The notes beneath the pieces were generated by a model that was not told the DNA's origin, made no database searches, and saw only the letters and a list, made by a program, of their open reading frames with translations. A stretch of DNA of 57,329 nucleotides from Streptomyces sp. NRRL S-87 (GTDB taxonomy: Bacteria > Actinomycetota > Actinomycetes > Streptomycetales > Streptomycetaceae): assembly GCF_000719335.1 (NCBI RefSeq), contig NZ_JOGB01000044.1, forward strand, positions 1 through 57,329, in the 5' to 3' direction. The translations under genes and the position numbers were made by a program. Position 1 is the stretch's first letter. Every line of letters starts with the position of its first letter. Positions 9,322-16,750 of the stretch are shown in pieces.

Positions 9322-10285
9322 TCGCGGCCGCAGGACCCGCAGGACCCGCAGGACCCGCAGGACCCGCAGGACCCGCAGGACCCTCCGGACCCTCCGGGGC
9401 CGTTCCCCGGGCGGCCAGGGCGAGGACGCGGCGGGCGCCCGCGACCACGGCCGGGTCGACGAACCGGCCGTCGGGCAGCGAGGTCGCGCCGCCGGCGGCG
9501 CCCACCGCGACCACCTCCTCGGCCGCCGCCACCTCGGCCGGCGTCGGCAGGTACGCCCGCTCGATCACCGGCAGCTGGCGCGGGTGGATCGCGGCCCGGC
9601 CGAGGAAGCCGAGCGCCCGGCCGCGGGCGCAGGAGGCCGCGAGGCCGTCGAGGTCGCGCAGGTCGGGGTGGACGGACTGGGCGGGCGGGGCCAGGCCCGC
9701 GGCCCGGGCCGCCACGACCACCCGCGAGCGCGGCCAGTCCAGGCCCGCGTCCGCCGTGACCCCGAGGTCGGCCCGCAGGTCCGCCTCGCCGAGCGCGAGC
9801 CCGCGCAGGGCGGGGTGGGCGCGGGCGATGGCGTACGCCCGCTCGATGCCGAGGGCCGATTCGAGCAGTGCGTACAGGGCCGTGCCGCCGGTGCGCTCGG
9901 CGACCCCGACGACCTCGGCCGGGTCGACCACCTTGGGCAGCCGCAGGCCGGACAGGCCCCGGGCGGCGCCGAGGGCGGCCAGGTCGGCGTCGAACCAGGG
10001 GGAGCCGAGCGGGTTCACCCGGACGTGCACGGGCACCGGAGGCCGTACGCCGAGCAGCTCGGCCGTGGCCTCGCGGGCGTACGGCTTGCGGTCGGGGGCC
10101 ACCCCGTCCTCCAGGTCGACGATCACGACGTCCGCGCCCGACAGCAGGGCCTTGGCGACCACTTCGGGCCGGTCCCCGGGGGCGTACAGCCAGGTCAGCC
10201 AGGTGGGGTGGGCGGCGGCGCCGGCCGGCCGGGCCGGGGGCGGCGGGGCCGGGCGGGCGGCGCGCGGCGCCGGGTCGACGGTCAC
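9296..10285 (-). CDS. CitE-like CoA-ester lyase (HpcH/HpaI family)
   Basis: A 329-residue TIM-barrel protein of the citrate lyase beta / malyl-CoA lyase group, which cleaves or hydrolyses 3-hydroxyacyl-CoA-type esters. Visible family motifs are LYAPGDRPEVVAKA, VIVDLEDGVAP (substrate/Mg acidic residues), RLPKV, LLESALGI (metal Glu), LALGEADLRADLG (metal Asp) and the C-terminal GFLGRAAIHPRQL. The N-terminus has an Ala/Pro tail and the C-terminus a collagen-like (GPA)n tract encoded by 9-bp direct repeats at about 9325-9385. It is last in the operon; GTG 10285 overlaps the CoA-transferase stop by 4 nt. The substrate is not predictable from sequence. Confidence 0.85.
   Translation of the reverse strand: MTVDPAPRAARPAPPPPARPAGAAAHPTWLTWLYAPGDRPEVVAKALLSGADVVIVDLEDGVAPDRKPYAREATAELLGVRPPVPVHVRVNPLGSPWFDADLAALGAARGLSGLRLPKVVDPAEVVGVAERTGGTALYALLESALGIERAYAIARAHPALRGLALGEADLRADLGVTADAGLDWPRSRVVVAARAAGLAPPAQSVHPDLRDLDGLAASCARGRALGFLGRAAIHPRQLPVIERAYLPTPAEVAAAEEVVAVGAAGGATSLPDGRFVDPAVVAGARRVLALAARGTAPEGPEGPAGPAGPAGPAGPAGPAAATQEGVGPA
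9325..9385. repeat. 9-bp tandem repeats encoding (GPA)n
   Basis: Six or so copies of a 9-bp unit (GCAGGACCC on the plus strand) encode the Gly-Pro-Ala tract at the C-terminus of the CitE-like protein. This is slippage-type repeat expansion next to the terminator. Confidence 0.8.
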
Positions 10286-11496
10286 AGGGAGCCCGCCTCG
10301 CGCAGGGCGGCGATCTCGGGGGCGGACAGGCCCAGTTCGGCCAGCACGGCGTCGGTGTCGGCGCCGTGCGGGCGGCCGGCCCAGCGGATGCCGCCGGGGG
10401 TCTCGGAGAGCCGGAAGAGGACGTTCTGCATGCGGATCGGGCCGAGTTCGGGGTCCTGGACCTCGGTGACCGTGTCCAGGGCGGCGAACTGCGGGTCGGC
10501 CATCACGTCGCGCACGTCGTACACCGGGGCCACCGCCGCCTGGGCCTCCTCGAAGGCGGTGACCACCTCGTCGGACTTGTGGCGGGCGATCCAGCCGCCG
10601 ACCGCCTCGTCGAGCTCGTCGGCGTGCTGCGCGCGGCCGGTGCCGGTCGCGAACCAGGGCTCGGCGATCAGGTCCGGGCGGCCGACCAGGTGCATCACCC
10701 GCTCCGCGACGGACTGGGCCGAGGTCGACACCGCGAGCCAGCGGCCGTCGGCGGTGCGGTAGGTGTTGCGCGGCGCGTTGTTGGTCGAGCGGTTACCGGT
10801 CCGCGGCTGGACGTAGCCGAGCTGGTCGTACCAGAGCGGGTGCGGGCCGAGCACGGTCAGGATCGGCTCGATGATGGCGAGGTCGACCACCTGGCCGCGG
10901 CCGGTGCGGGTGCGCGCGGCGAGTGCCGTCATGACGGCGTACGCGGTGGTCAGCGCGGCGATCGAGTCGGCGAGGCCGAACGGCGGGAGGGTCGGGGGCC
11001 CGGCCGGCTCGCCGGTGATGGCGGCGAACCCGCTCATGGCCTCGGCGAGGGTGCCGAAGCCGGGGCGGCGGGCGTACGGGCCGAACTGCCCGAAGCCGGT
11101 GACGCGGGCCAGCACCAGGCCGGGGTTGACGCCGCTCAGCTCGTCCCAGCCCAGCCCCCACTTCTCCAGGGTGCCGGGGCGGAAGTTCTCGACCACGACG
11201 TCGGCGCCGGCCGCGAGGCGCAGCAGCACGTCGCGGCCGCCGGGGGTGGAGAGGTCGAGCGTGACGGTGCGCTTGTTGCGGCCCAGCAGCTTCCACCACA
11301 GGCCGACGCCGTCCTTGGCGGGGCCGTGGCCGCGGGAGGGGTCGGGGCGGTGCGGGTGCTCGACCTTGACGACCTCGGCGCCGAAGTCCCCCAGCAGCGT
11401 GGCCGCGAGCGGTCCGGCGAAGAGCGTGGCGAGGTCGAGGACGCGCAGACCGGCCAGCGGGGCGGCGGGGGCGGCGGTGCCGGGGGTGCCCGTCAC
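10282..11496 (-). CDS. CaiB/BaiF family CoA-transferase
   Basis: A 404-residue class III CoA-transferase, which moves CoA between carboxylic acids by a covalent Asp-anhydride mechanism. The N-terminal Rossmann part has LAGLRVLDLATLFAGP and GDFGAEVVKVEHP, then DVVVENFRPGTLEKWGL. The catalytic Asp is in the LADSIAAL block, where the family has a conserved DxxAG or D in this region. The C-terminal part (DVMADPQFAAL, GIRWAGRPHGADT) is typical. GTG 11496 overlaps the kinase stop by 4 nt and the gene's own stop overlaps the CitE start, so expression is coupled. With CitE it implies activation and cleavage of an organic acid as its CoA ester. Confidence 0.9.
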   Translation of the reverse strand: MTGTPGTAAPAAPLAGLRVLDLATLFAGPLAATLLGDFGAEVVKVEHPHRPDPSRGHGPAKDGVGLWWKLLGRNKRTVTLDLSTPGGRDVLLRLAAGADVVVENFRPGTLEKWGLGWDELSGVNPGLVLARVTGFGQFGPYARRPGFGTLAEAMSGFAAITGEPAGPPTLPPFGLADSIAALTTAYAVMTALAARTRTGRGQVVDLAIIEPILTVLGPHPLWYDQLGYVQPRTGNRSTNNAPRNTYRTADGRWLAVSTSAQSVAERVMHLVGRPDLIAEPWFATGTGRAQHADELDEAVGGWIARHKSDEVVTAFEEAQAAVAPVYDVRDVMADPQFAALDTVTEVQDPELGPIRMQNVLFRLSETPGGIRWAGRPHGADTDAVLAELGLSAPEIAALREAGSL

Positions 11497-12560
11497 GGCC
11501 GGTGCTCCGCGGCCAGGGCGGCGATCTCGTCCCGCAGCGGCATCGAGGCGGAGGCGCCGGGACGCTGCACCGAGAGCGCGGCCGCCGCGCAGGCCCAGCC
11601 CAGGGCCTCCGGCACGGGCCTGCCCTCGCCCAGCGCCACCGCCAGCGCGCCGACGAACGTGTCGCCCGCCGCCGTCGTGTCCACCGCCCGCACCCGCGGC
11701 GCCGGCACCGCGAGCGGTTCGGCCCCCCGCGCGCCGTACAGGCAGCCCGCCGCGCCCAGCGTGATGACCGCCTCCGGGACCTCGTGCAGCAGCGCGGCCA
11801 GCGCCTGCCGCGGGTCGGTCAGGCCGGTCAGGGCGGCCGCCTCGTGCTCGTTCGGCACCAGGAGGTCGGTGGCGGCGAGGAGTTCCGCCGGCAGGGGCTG
11901 TGCGGGTGCGGGCGTCAGGACGGTCCGTACGCCGTGCGCCCGGGCCGCGCAGGCCCCCGCGAGCACCCCGGCCATGGGCAGTTCGAGCTGGAGCAGCAGG
12001 GTGCCGGCGGCGGCGATGCGCTCCTCGTCGCCGGGTTCGAGGCGGGTGACCGTGCCGTTGGCGCCGGGGATGACGACGATCGCGTTGCCGCCCTCGTCGT
12101 CGACGGTGATGTGCGCGGTGCCGCTGGCCCCCTCCACGGTGCGCAGGCCGGCCGTGTCGATGCCGGCCTCGGTGAGGGTGGCGCGCAGCCGCACGCCGAA
12201 CCCGTCGGCCCCGACGGCCCCGATCATCGTCACGGCACCTCCCGAACGGGCCGCGGCCACCGCCTGGTTGGCCCCCTTGCCGCCGGGGACGGTGCGGAAC
12301 TCCCGCCCGGTGACGGTCTCGCCGAGCCGAGGGGCCTTGGGGACGTAGGCGACCAGGTCCATGTTCGTGCTGCCGAGGACGGCCACGGCGGGGCGGCCCG
12401 GGGTTCCGGGCGCGGGGCGGGGAGCCGCTGGCCGCGCCGGGTCGTGGGTCGAGGACGGGATCGCGGACGGAACCGCGGAGGGGTTCGCGGACGGGTTCGC
12501 GGGCGGGCTGTCGGGCGGGATCCGGGACGGGGTCCCGGACGGGTCGTCGGGCGGGTTCAC
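11493..12560 (-). CDS. rbsK: Ribokinase-like PfkB sugar/nucleoside kinase
   Basis: A 355-residue PfkB-family kinase. The core begins at VAVLGSTNMDL (about 59) and contains GGKGANQAVAAARSG, the nucleotide region and the catalytic signature DTTAAGDTFVGALA. Motifs fit ribokinase best (GSxNxD and PGGKGANQA), though other PfkB substrates cannot be excluded. The first ~57 residues are an unusual Pro/Ser/Asn repeat (PSANPSAVPSAIPSS) encoded by 12-15-bp GC repeats at about 12450-12560, probably a disordered extension. GTG 12560 overlaps the upstream stop (GTGA) with AGGAGG 10 nt before, so I keep the long form. Next to glycohydrolases it would phosphorylate freed ribose. Confidence 0.85.
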   Translation of the reverse strand: MNPPDDPSGTPSRIPPDSPPANPSANPSAVPSAIPSSTHDPARPAAPRPAPGTPGRPAVAVLGSTNMDLVAYVPKAPRLGETVTGREFRTVPGGKGANQAVAAARSGGAVTMIGAVGADGFGVRLRATLTEAGIDTAGLRTVEGASGTAHITVDDEGGNAIVVIPGANGTVTRLEPGDEERIAAAGTLLLQLELPMAGVLAGACAARAHGVRTVLTPAPAQPLPAELLAATDLLVPNEHEAAALTGLTDPRQALAALLHEVPEAVITLGAAGCLYGARGAEPLAVPAPRVRAVDTTAAGDTFVGALAVALGEGRPVPEALGWACAAAALSVQRPGASASMPLRDEIAALAAEHRP

Positions 12561-14194
12561 GGGCGGGTTGCCTCCTGTGCGGTGAGGGCGGCCACGGTGT
12601 CGAAGCCGGTGCCGTCGAAGCCGGGGATGCTGGTGGCGAGGCGGTTCTTCAAGGGTGCGGTCCAGCGGGCGGGGAGGTGCTCCGGGCGGCCCGCCAGCAG
12701 TCCGGCGAGGGAGCCGGCGGTGGCGCCGTTGGAGTCGGTGTCCCAACCGCCCGACACCGCACGGCAGACGGACGCGGAGAAGTCGCCGCCGGCGTGGGTG
12801 AGGGCGGCGGCGATCAGGGCGGTGTTGGGGACGGCGTGCACCCAGTGGTAGTGCCCGTACCGCCGGTGCAGGGCGTCGGCCACCGCGTCGAAGCCGCCGG
12901 GGCCGGGATCGGCCGCGGCGGCCGTCGCGATCCCGAACCGGACCGCCCCGGCCAGCCGCGAGCCGGGCGGTACGTGCGCCAGCCCGGTGCGCAGCGCGGT
13001 GTGCACGTCGGCGGTGCCGGAGGCCGCGGCGGCGAGGGCGGCGGCGGTGAACACGGCCGCGTAGACGCCGTTCGCGGTGTGGGTGAGGACCGCGTCCCGG
13101 TACGCCTGCGCGGCCGCGCGCGCCGGGTCGCCGGGGTTGGTCCAGCCGTGCACGTCGGCCCGGATCAGGGCGCCGATCCACTCACGGAAGGGGTTGCGGT
13201 GGGTGGCGGTGGCGGGCGGCTCCAGGCCGAGGAGCAGGTTGCGGTACGCCACCCGCTCGGCGGTGAACGTCCGCCCGGCCGGCAGCTCGTCCAGCCAGAC
13301 GCGGGCGACGTCGGCGGTCCGGAAGTCCTTGCCGTGGCGCCGGAGGAGCAGGAGGTTCAGGAGGGGGTAGTTGAGGTCGTCGTCCTCGGGCATGCCGTCG
13401 ATGTTCTCGGCGAGGGAGGTGGCGGCGGAGCGGCGGTTCCAGGGGTGGGCGGCCAGGAGGGCCGGGGGGACGCCGCGGGCGGTGAACCAGGTGCGGAGCG
13501 GCCAGTTGCCGGCCGCGCTCGCCAGGGCCCGGATGGCGGTGAGCGGGAGCTTCTCCACGGGCTTGCCGAGGAGGCAGCCGGCCGCCCTGCCGAGCCAGGC
13601 CGCGTGGAGGCGGGCCTCCAGGGGGCCGGTCGGCGGGGCGGGACGGGGGTCGCCGTCGTCCGCCGGGTGTGGACCGTCGCCCTGCGGGGCCGTTCCCCTT
13701 CCTGCCCTTCCACCGTCTTCCGGGGCTCCGCCCCGGACCGCGTCGCCCTCGAACGCCGGGCGGGCCTGGCCGGTGTGGTGGGGACGGGCTCGGTCGGTGC
13801 GCCGGGGGCGGTGCTCAGGGAGCCACGTGGTGGGTTCGCGGGGTGCCAGGGGGGAGGGCCGGGTGGCCAGTTCGTCCAGGAGGCGCTCGGCGAGGGGGCG
13901 CAGGTCGGGGCTGGCCGGGGGAGCGGGGGAGGCGCCGGCCCGGGTGGGGGCCGGATGGCCGCCCGCGGCGAGCCAGGCGCGTTCGACGTCCGCGGCGTCC
14001 CGGCCGTCCTCCGCCGCCTGCCGCAGCTCGTGCCCGATCAGGTCCTCCGGCTGCACCCACGTGACCCGCAGCGGTTCCGGGCTCGGCACCGGCCCGGCGG
14101 CCGACGTGCTCGCGCCCCCGCGTGCGCGGGGGCCCGTCGCTGCCGGCCCCGGGCCGCTGGTGGCCGCGGGGTCCGAGGCGGGGGCGAGCGTCAC
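12557..14194 (-). CDS. ADP-ribosylglycohydrolase family protein (545 aa, WDTD type)
   Basis: The largest of four paralogues in this operon. The catalytic domain spans about 200-545 and begins LHAAWLGRAAGCLLGKPVE, with GK where DraG-type enzymes have GD. The first metal block reads MPEDDDLNY and the second GGWDTDSNGATAG (D485, D487), so both acidic clusters are present in the form typical of the larger WDTD subgroup. The first ~200 residues hold a short conserved stretch (LRVTWVQPEDLIGHELRQAA) and a long low-complexity linker. Part of that linker (13679-13739) is a copy of a dispersed Streptomyces repeat. GTG 14194 overlaps the upstream stop by 4 nt. The substrate is unknown; hydrolysis of an N- or O-glycosidic ADP-ribose-like bond is inferred. 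Confidence 0.8.
   Translation of the reverse strand: MTLAPASDPAATSGPGPAATGPRARGGASTSAAGPVPSPEPLRVTWVQPEDLIGHELRQAAEDGRDAADVERAWLAAGGHPAPTRAGASPAPPASPDLRPLAERLLDELATRPSPLAPREPTTWLPEHRPRRTDRARPHHTGQARPAFEGDAVRGGAPEDGGRAGRGTAPQGDGPHPADDGDPRPAPPTGPLEARLHAAWLGRAAGCLLGKPVEKLPLTAIRALASAAGNWPLRTWFTARGVPPALLAAHPWNRRSAATSLAENIDGMPEDDDLNYPLLNLLLLRRHGKDFRTADVARVWLDELPAGRTFTAERVAYRNLLLGLEPPATATHRNPFREWIGALIRADVHGWTNPGDPARAAAQAYRDAVLTHTANGVYAAVFTAAALAAAASGTADVHTALRTGLAHVPPGSRLAGAVRFGIATAAAADPGPGGFDAVADALHRRYGHYHWVHAVPNTALIAAALTHAGGDFSASVCRAVSGGWDTDSNGATAGSLAGLLAGRPEHLPARWTAPLKNRLATSIPGFDGTGFDTVAALTAQEATRP
13679..13739. repeat. Dispersed GC-rich repeat, copy A (inside a gene)
   Basis: A 61-bp stretch matches 43908-43968 at about 53 positions by eye. 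Shared words include GCCCTGCGGGGCC, CGCCCTTCCACCG-like and CTCCGCC. It is inserted in frame in the linker of the 545-residue glycohydrolase. Sequences of this kind occur in many copies between Streptomyces genes. Confidence 0.7.
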
Positions 14195-15336
14195 GGGGTG
14201 GCCGCCAGGGCGGTGAAGGCGGCCTCGTGGGCGCGGCGGCGGGCCCGGTCGAGGGCGAAGACCTCGCGGGCGACGGCGGCGAGGGCCTCGGCGGGCGCGT
14301 GCAGGTCCAGCCGGCTGGCCTCCGCGACGGTCTTCGCCCAGGCCGCCGGCACGGCGGCGGCGCCGCCCAGCGCGCCCGCGACCGCCCCCGCCATCGTGGC
14401 GATCGAGTCGCAGTCCCGGCCGTAGTTGACCGCGCCGAGGACGGACGCCTCGTACCGCCCGCCGCCCACGACCAGCATGCCCAGGGCCACCGGAAGCTCC
14501 TCGATCGCGTGCAGCCGCGACGGCCGCCGCGCGTCCATCGAGGGCCGCCGGTAGTCCGGGCCGACCGAGTCGTACGGTGCCACCGCGGCCCGCAGCGGCC
14601 CGAGCGCCGACTCGAAGTCCCGGTGCCCGGAGGCCACTTCGACGACGGCCTCGATCGCGTCCCGGGTGCCGTCCTTGGCCAGCGCCAGGGCGGCGGACAC
14701 CACCGTGTCCACCGTCGCGCCCGGCGTGAACGCCGCCGCGACCGCCGCCGCGAACACCCCGGCCGCCTCCCGTCCGTACGAGGACTGGTGCGCGCCCGCG
14801 ACGTCCAGGGCCTCGGCGTACGCGGCCCTCGGATTGCCCGCGTTGACCACGCCGACCGGCGCCATGTACATCGCCGCGCCGCAGTTGACGATGTTGCCCG
14901 AGCCGGCCTCGCGGGGGTCGACGTGCCCGTAGTGCAGCCGCGCCACGATCCACTTCTCGGCCAGGAACACGCGGTGGAGCGGGAGGGCCTCGGCCTCCAG
15001 CTCCGGGATCCAGCGGGGCGTGCCCATGAGGTCGGGCACGAGGTGGTCGGCGACGGCGTACGCGTCCAGGTGGTCGCGCACCTTCTCGTAGACGCGGACC
15101 AGCGCGTGGCACATCAGGGTGTCGTCGGTGACGTGGCCGTCGCCCTTGTGGTACGGGGCGATCGGGCGCGCCGTGCGCCAGTCCTCGTACCAGGGGCCGA
15201 CCACACCGGTGACGCGGCCGCCGTGGCGTTCGAGGATCTGATCGGGCGTCCAGCCCTCCACGGGCCCGCCGAGCGCGTCGCCGACCGCCGCTCCGACGAG
15301 GCAGCCGGCGGCCCGGTCTTCCAGAGTGAGCGTCAT
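14191..15336 (-). CDS. ADP-ribosylglycohydrolase family protein (381 aa)
   Basis: A DraG/ARH-type all-helical hydrolase with a complete dinuclear metal site. CLVGAAVGDALGGPVEGW opens the domain, GHVTDDTLM provides T70-D71-D72-T73, and NYGRDCDSIATMAG provides D308 and D310. The variable middle (WIPELEAEALPLHRVFLAEK) is unlike DraG, so the substrate may differ from ADP-ribosyl-arginine. ATG 15336 sits 7 nt after the stop of the next upstream paralogue; the gene's own stop overlaps the downstream GTG. Likely an active hydrolase of ADP-ribosylated or similar ribosyl compounds. Confidence 0.85.
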   Translation of the reverse strand: MTLTLEDRAAGCLVGAAVGDALGGPVEGWTPDQILERHGGRVTGVVGPWYEDWRTARPIAPYHKGDGHVTDDTLMCHALVRVYEKVRDHLDAYAVADHLVPDLMGTPRWIPELEAEALPLHRVFLAEKWIVARLHYGHVDPREAGSGNIVNCGAAMYMAPVGVVNAGNPRAAYAEALDVAGAHQSSYGREAAGVFAAAVAAAFTPGATVDTVVSAALALAKDGTRDAIEAVVEVASGHRDFESALGPLRAAVAPYDSVGPDYRRPSMDARRPSRLHAIEELPVALGMLVVGGGRYEASVLGAVNYGRDCDSIATMAGAVAGALGGAAAVPAAWAKTVAEASRLDLHAPAEALAAVAREVFALDRARRRAHEAAFTALAATP

Positions 15337-15343
15337 GTCCGAA

Positions 15344-16750
15344 TCATCCCTTGGGTGAGGTCAGTTCCGTACGACTGAGCAGTCCGGCGAGTTCCACGAG
15401 GTCGGTGCCCGCGAGCCGGGGCAGCGCGCAGCCGGAGAGGGTCCGGCAGGCCGTGCGCCAGGGGGCGGGCAGGCCCGCGCCGCCGCCCAGCGCGCCGGTG
15501 AGCGCGCCGGCGAGCGCCGGGGCGGAGTCGGCGACGCGGGAGAGGCAGGCGGCGGCGGGTACGGCCTCGGCGACGCGCCCGCGCGCGGCGGTGGCGAGGG
15601 CGAGGGCGACGGGGACGGTCTCGGCGGCGGCGATGCCGTAGCTGTAGACGTGGTCGACGATCTCGTGCTCCAGCGTGGGGACGAGGCCGAAGGCACCGCC
15701 CTCGGCCGCGTGGGACCGGGCGAGGGCCACCGCGGCCCGGGCGTTGCGGCCGATCTCGGTGCCCTCGGGCAGCTGGGCGAGCGCGGCGTCCACCGCGGCC
15801 CCGACGCCGGCTGCGGCCGTCGCGGCCCGGCCGTCGGGCTGCCGGCCGAGGGCCGTCGCCACGGCCGCGGCCATCGCGCGGGCGCCGTGCACCCCGTCGC
15901 CGTCCTGCGTGTACCGGGCGTCGAACTCCGCGAGGTCCGCGGCGGCCCGGGGGTCCCCGGGGTGCACCACGGCCAGGACGGCGGCGCGTACGCAGGCGGC
16001 GTCGTCGAAGTAGTGCGGGTTGTCGTGGCCGGTCGCGGGCGGCCGCAGCCCGGCGGCCAGGTTCCCGAGCCCGGCCCGTACGGAGATCCGGGCGCGCAGC
16101 GGCAGGACGGCGGACTCGACCTCGGGGGCGCGTTCGGCGGCGGCGGCGACCTCGCTGGCCAGGGCGTTCCAGGCGAGGTCGATGGCGGCCCGCATCCGGC
16201 GCGACCGGCTGAGGTCGCTGAGCAGCACCCCGGCGGCCGTGAGCACCGACTCGGCGGCGAAGGCGGCCCATTCGGCGTCGTCGGACGGGCCGAGGCGGAG
16301 CGGCTCCGGGGGCTGGTTGAGGGCGATCGGGACGGGGAGGGTGGTGGTGGCGTTCTGCTCGGCGAAGGTGTCGAGTTCGCGGGTGAGGCGGCGGGTCCAC
16401 TCGGGCATGCGGCTGGCCCGGTGGCGGGCCGCCGGCCAGCCGGCGGCGTCCCCGGCGGCGAGCCCGAGCAGCAGCCCCTCGATCCGGTCGCGACGCCAGG
16501 CCGCCTCCTCCGGGCCGCGCACGTCGCCCTGCGGGGCCTGCGGGGCCTGCGGGACGTGCGCGGGGTGCGCGGCCTGCCGGACCGTTGGCGCGGGGGGCCG
16601 GACGGCCCCGGGCGCGGTGGCGGTGGCGGTGGCGGCGGGGCGCACGGCCGCGTCGGGCGGGCCCGGGGCCGTCGCCGACGGGGGCAGGGGCGGGGTCGGG
16701 GTCGCCGCGGGGTCGCCGGGTCGGCCGCCGGCGGGGTCGAAGGGACTCAT
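15344..16750 (-). CDS. Divergent ADP-ribosylglycohydrolase-like protein (468 aa)
   Basis: A member of the same family with altered catalytic motifs. After a ~80-residue Pro/Ala/Thr tail, the domain starts EGLLLGLAAGDAAGWPAARH. The first metal block is degenerate (LGPSDDAEW, with S for the leading T and no DDT), and the C-terminal block reads SRVADSAPALAGAL where active members have RDxD[ST]. One aspartate of each pair survives at best, so metal binding is probably weakened. It may be a pseudoenzyme or regulatory subunit for its neighbours, or have a changed reaction. ATG 16750 overlaps the preceding stop by 4 nt, so it is made in step with the active copies. Confidence 0.7.
   Translation of the reverse strand: MSPFDPAGGRPGDPAATPTPPLPPSATAPGPPDAAVRPAATATATAPGAVRPPAPTVRQAAHPAHVPQAPQAPQGDVRGPEEAAWRRDRIEGLLLGLAAGDAAGWPAARHRASRMPEWTRRLTRELDTFAEQNATTTLPVPIALNQPPEPLRLGPSDDAEWAAFAAESVLTAAGVLLSDLSRSRRMRAAIDLAWNALASEVAAAAERAPEVESAVLPLRARISVRAGLGNLAAGLRPPATGHDNPHYFDDAACVRAAVLAVVHPGDPRAAADLAEFDARYTQDGDGVHGARAMAAAVATALGRQPDGRAATAAAGVGAAVDAALAQLPEGTEIGRNARAAVALARSHAAEGGAFGLVPTLEHEIVDHVYSYGIAAAETVPVALALATAARGRVAEAVPAAACLSRVADSAPALAGALTGALGGGAGLPAPWRTACRTLSGCALPRLAGTDLVELAGLLSRTELTSPKG

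Noticed and set aside
9325..9385. Short direct repeats as a possible CRISPR array
   Set aside because: Unit is 9 bp with no spacers and lies in a coding frame; the 28-bp repeats at 33997 are also contiguous without spacers.
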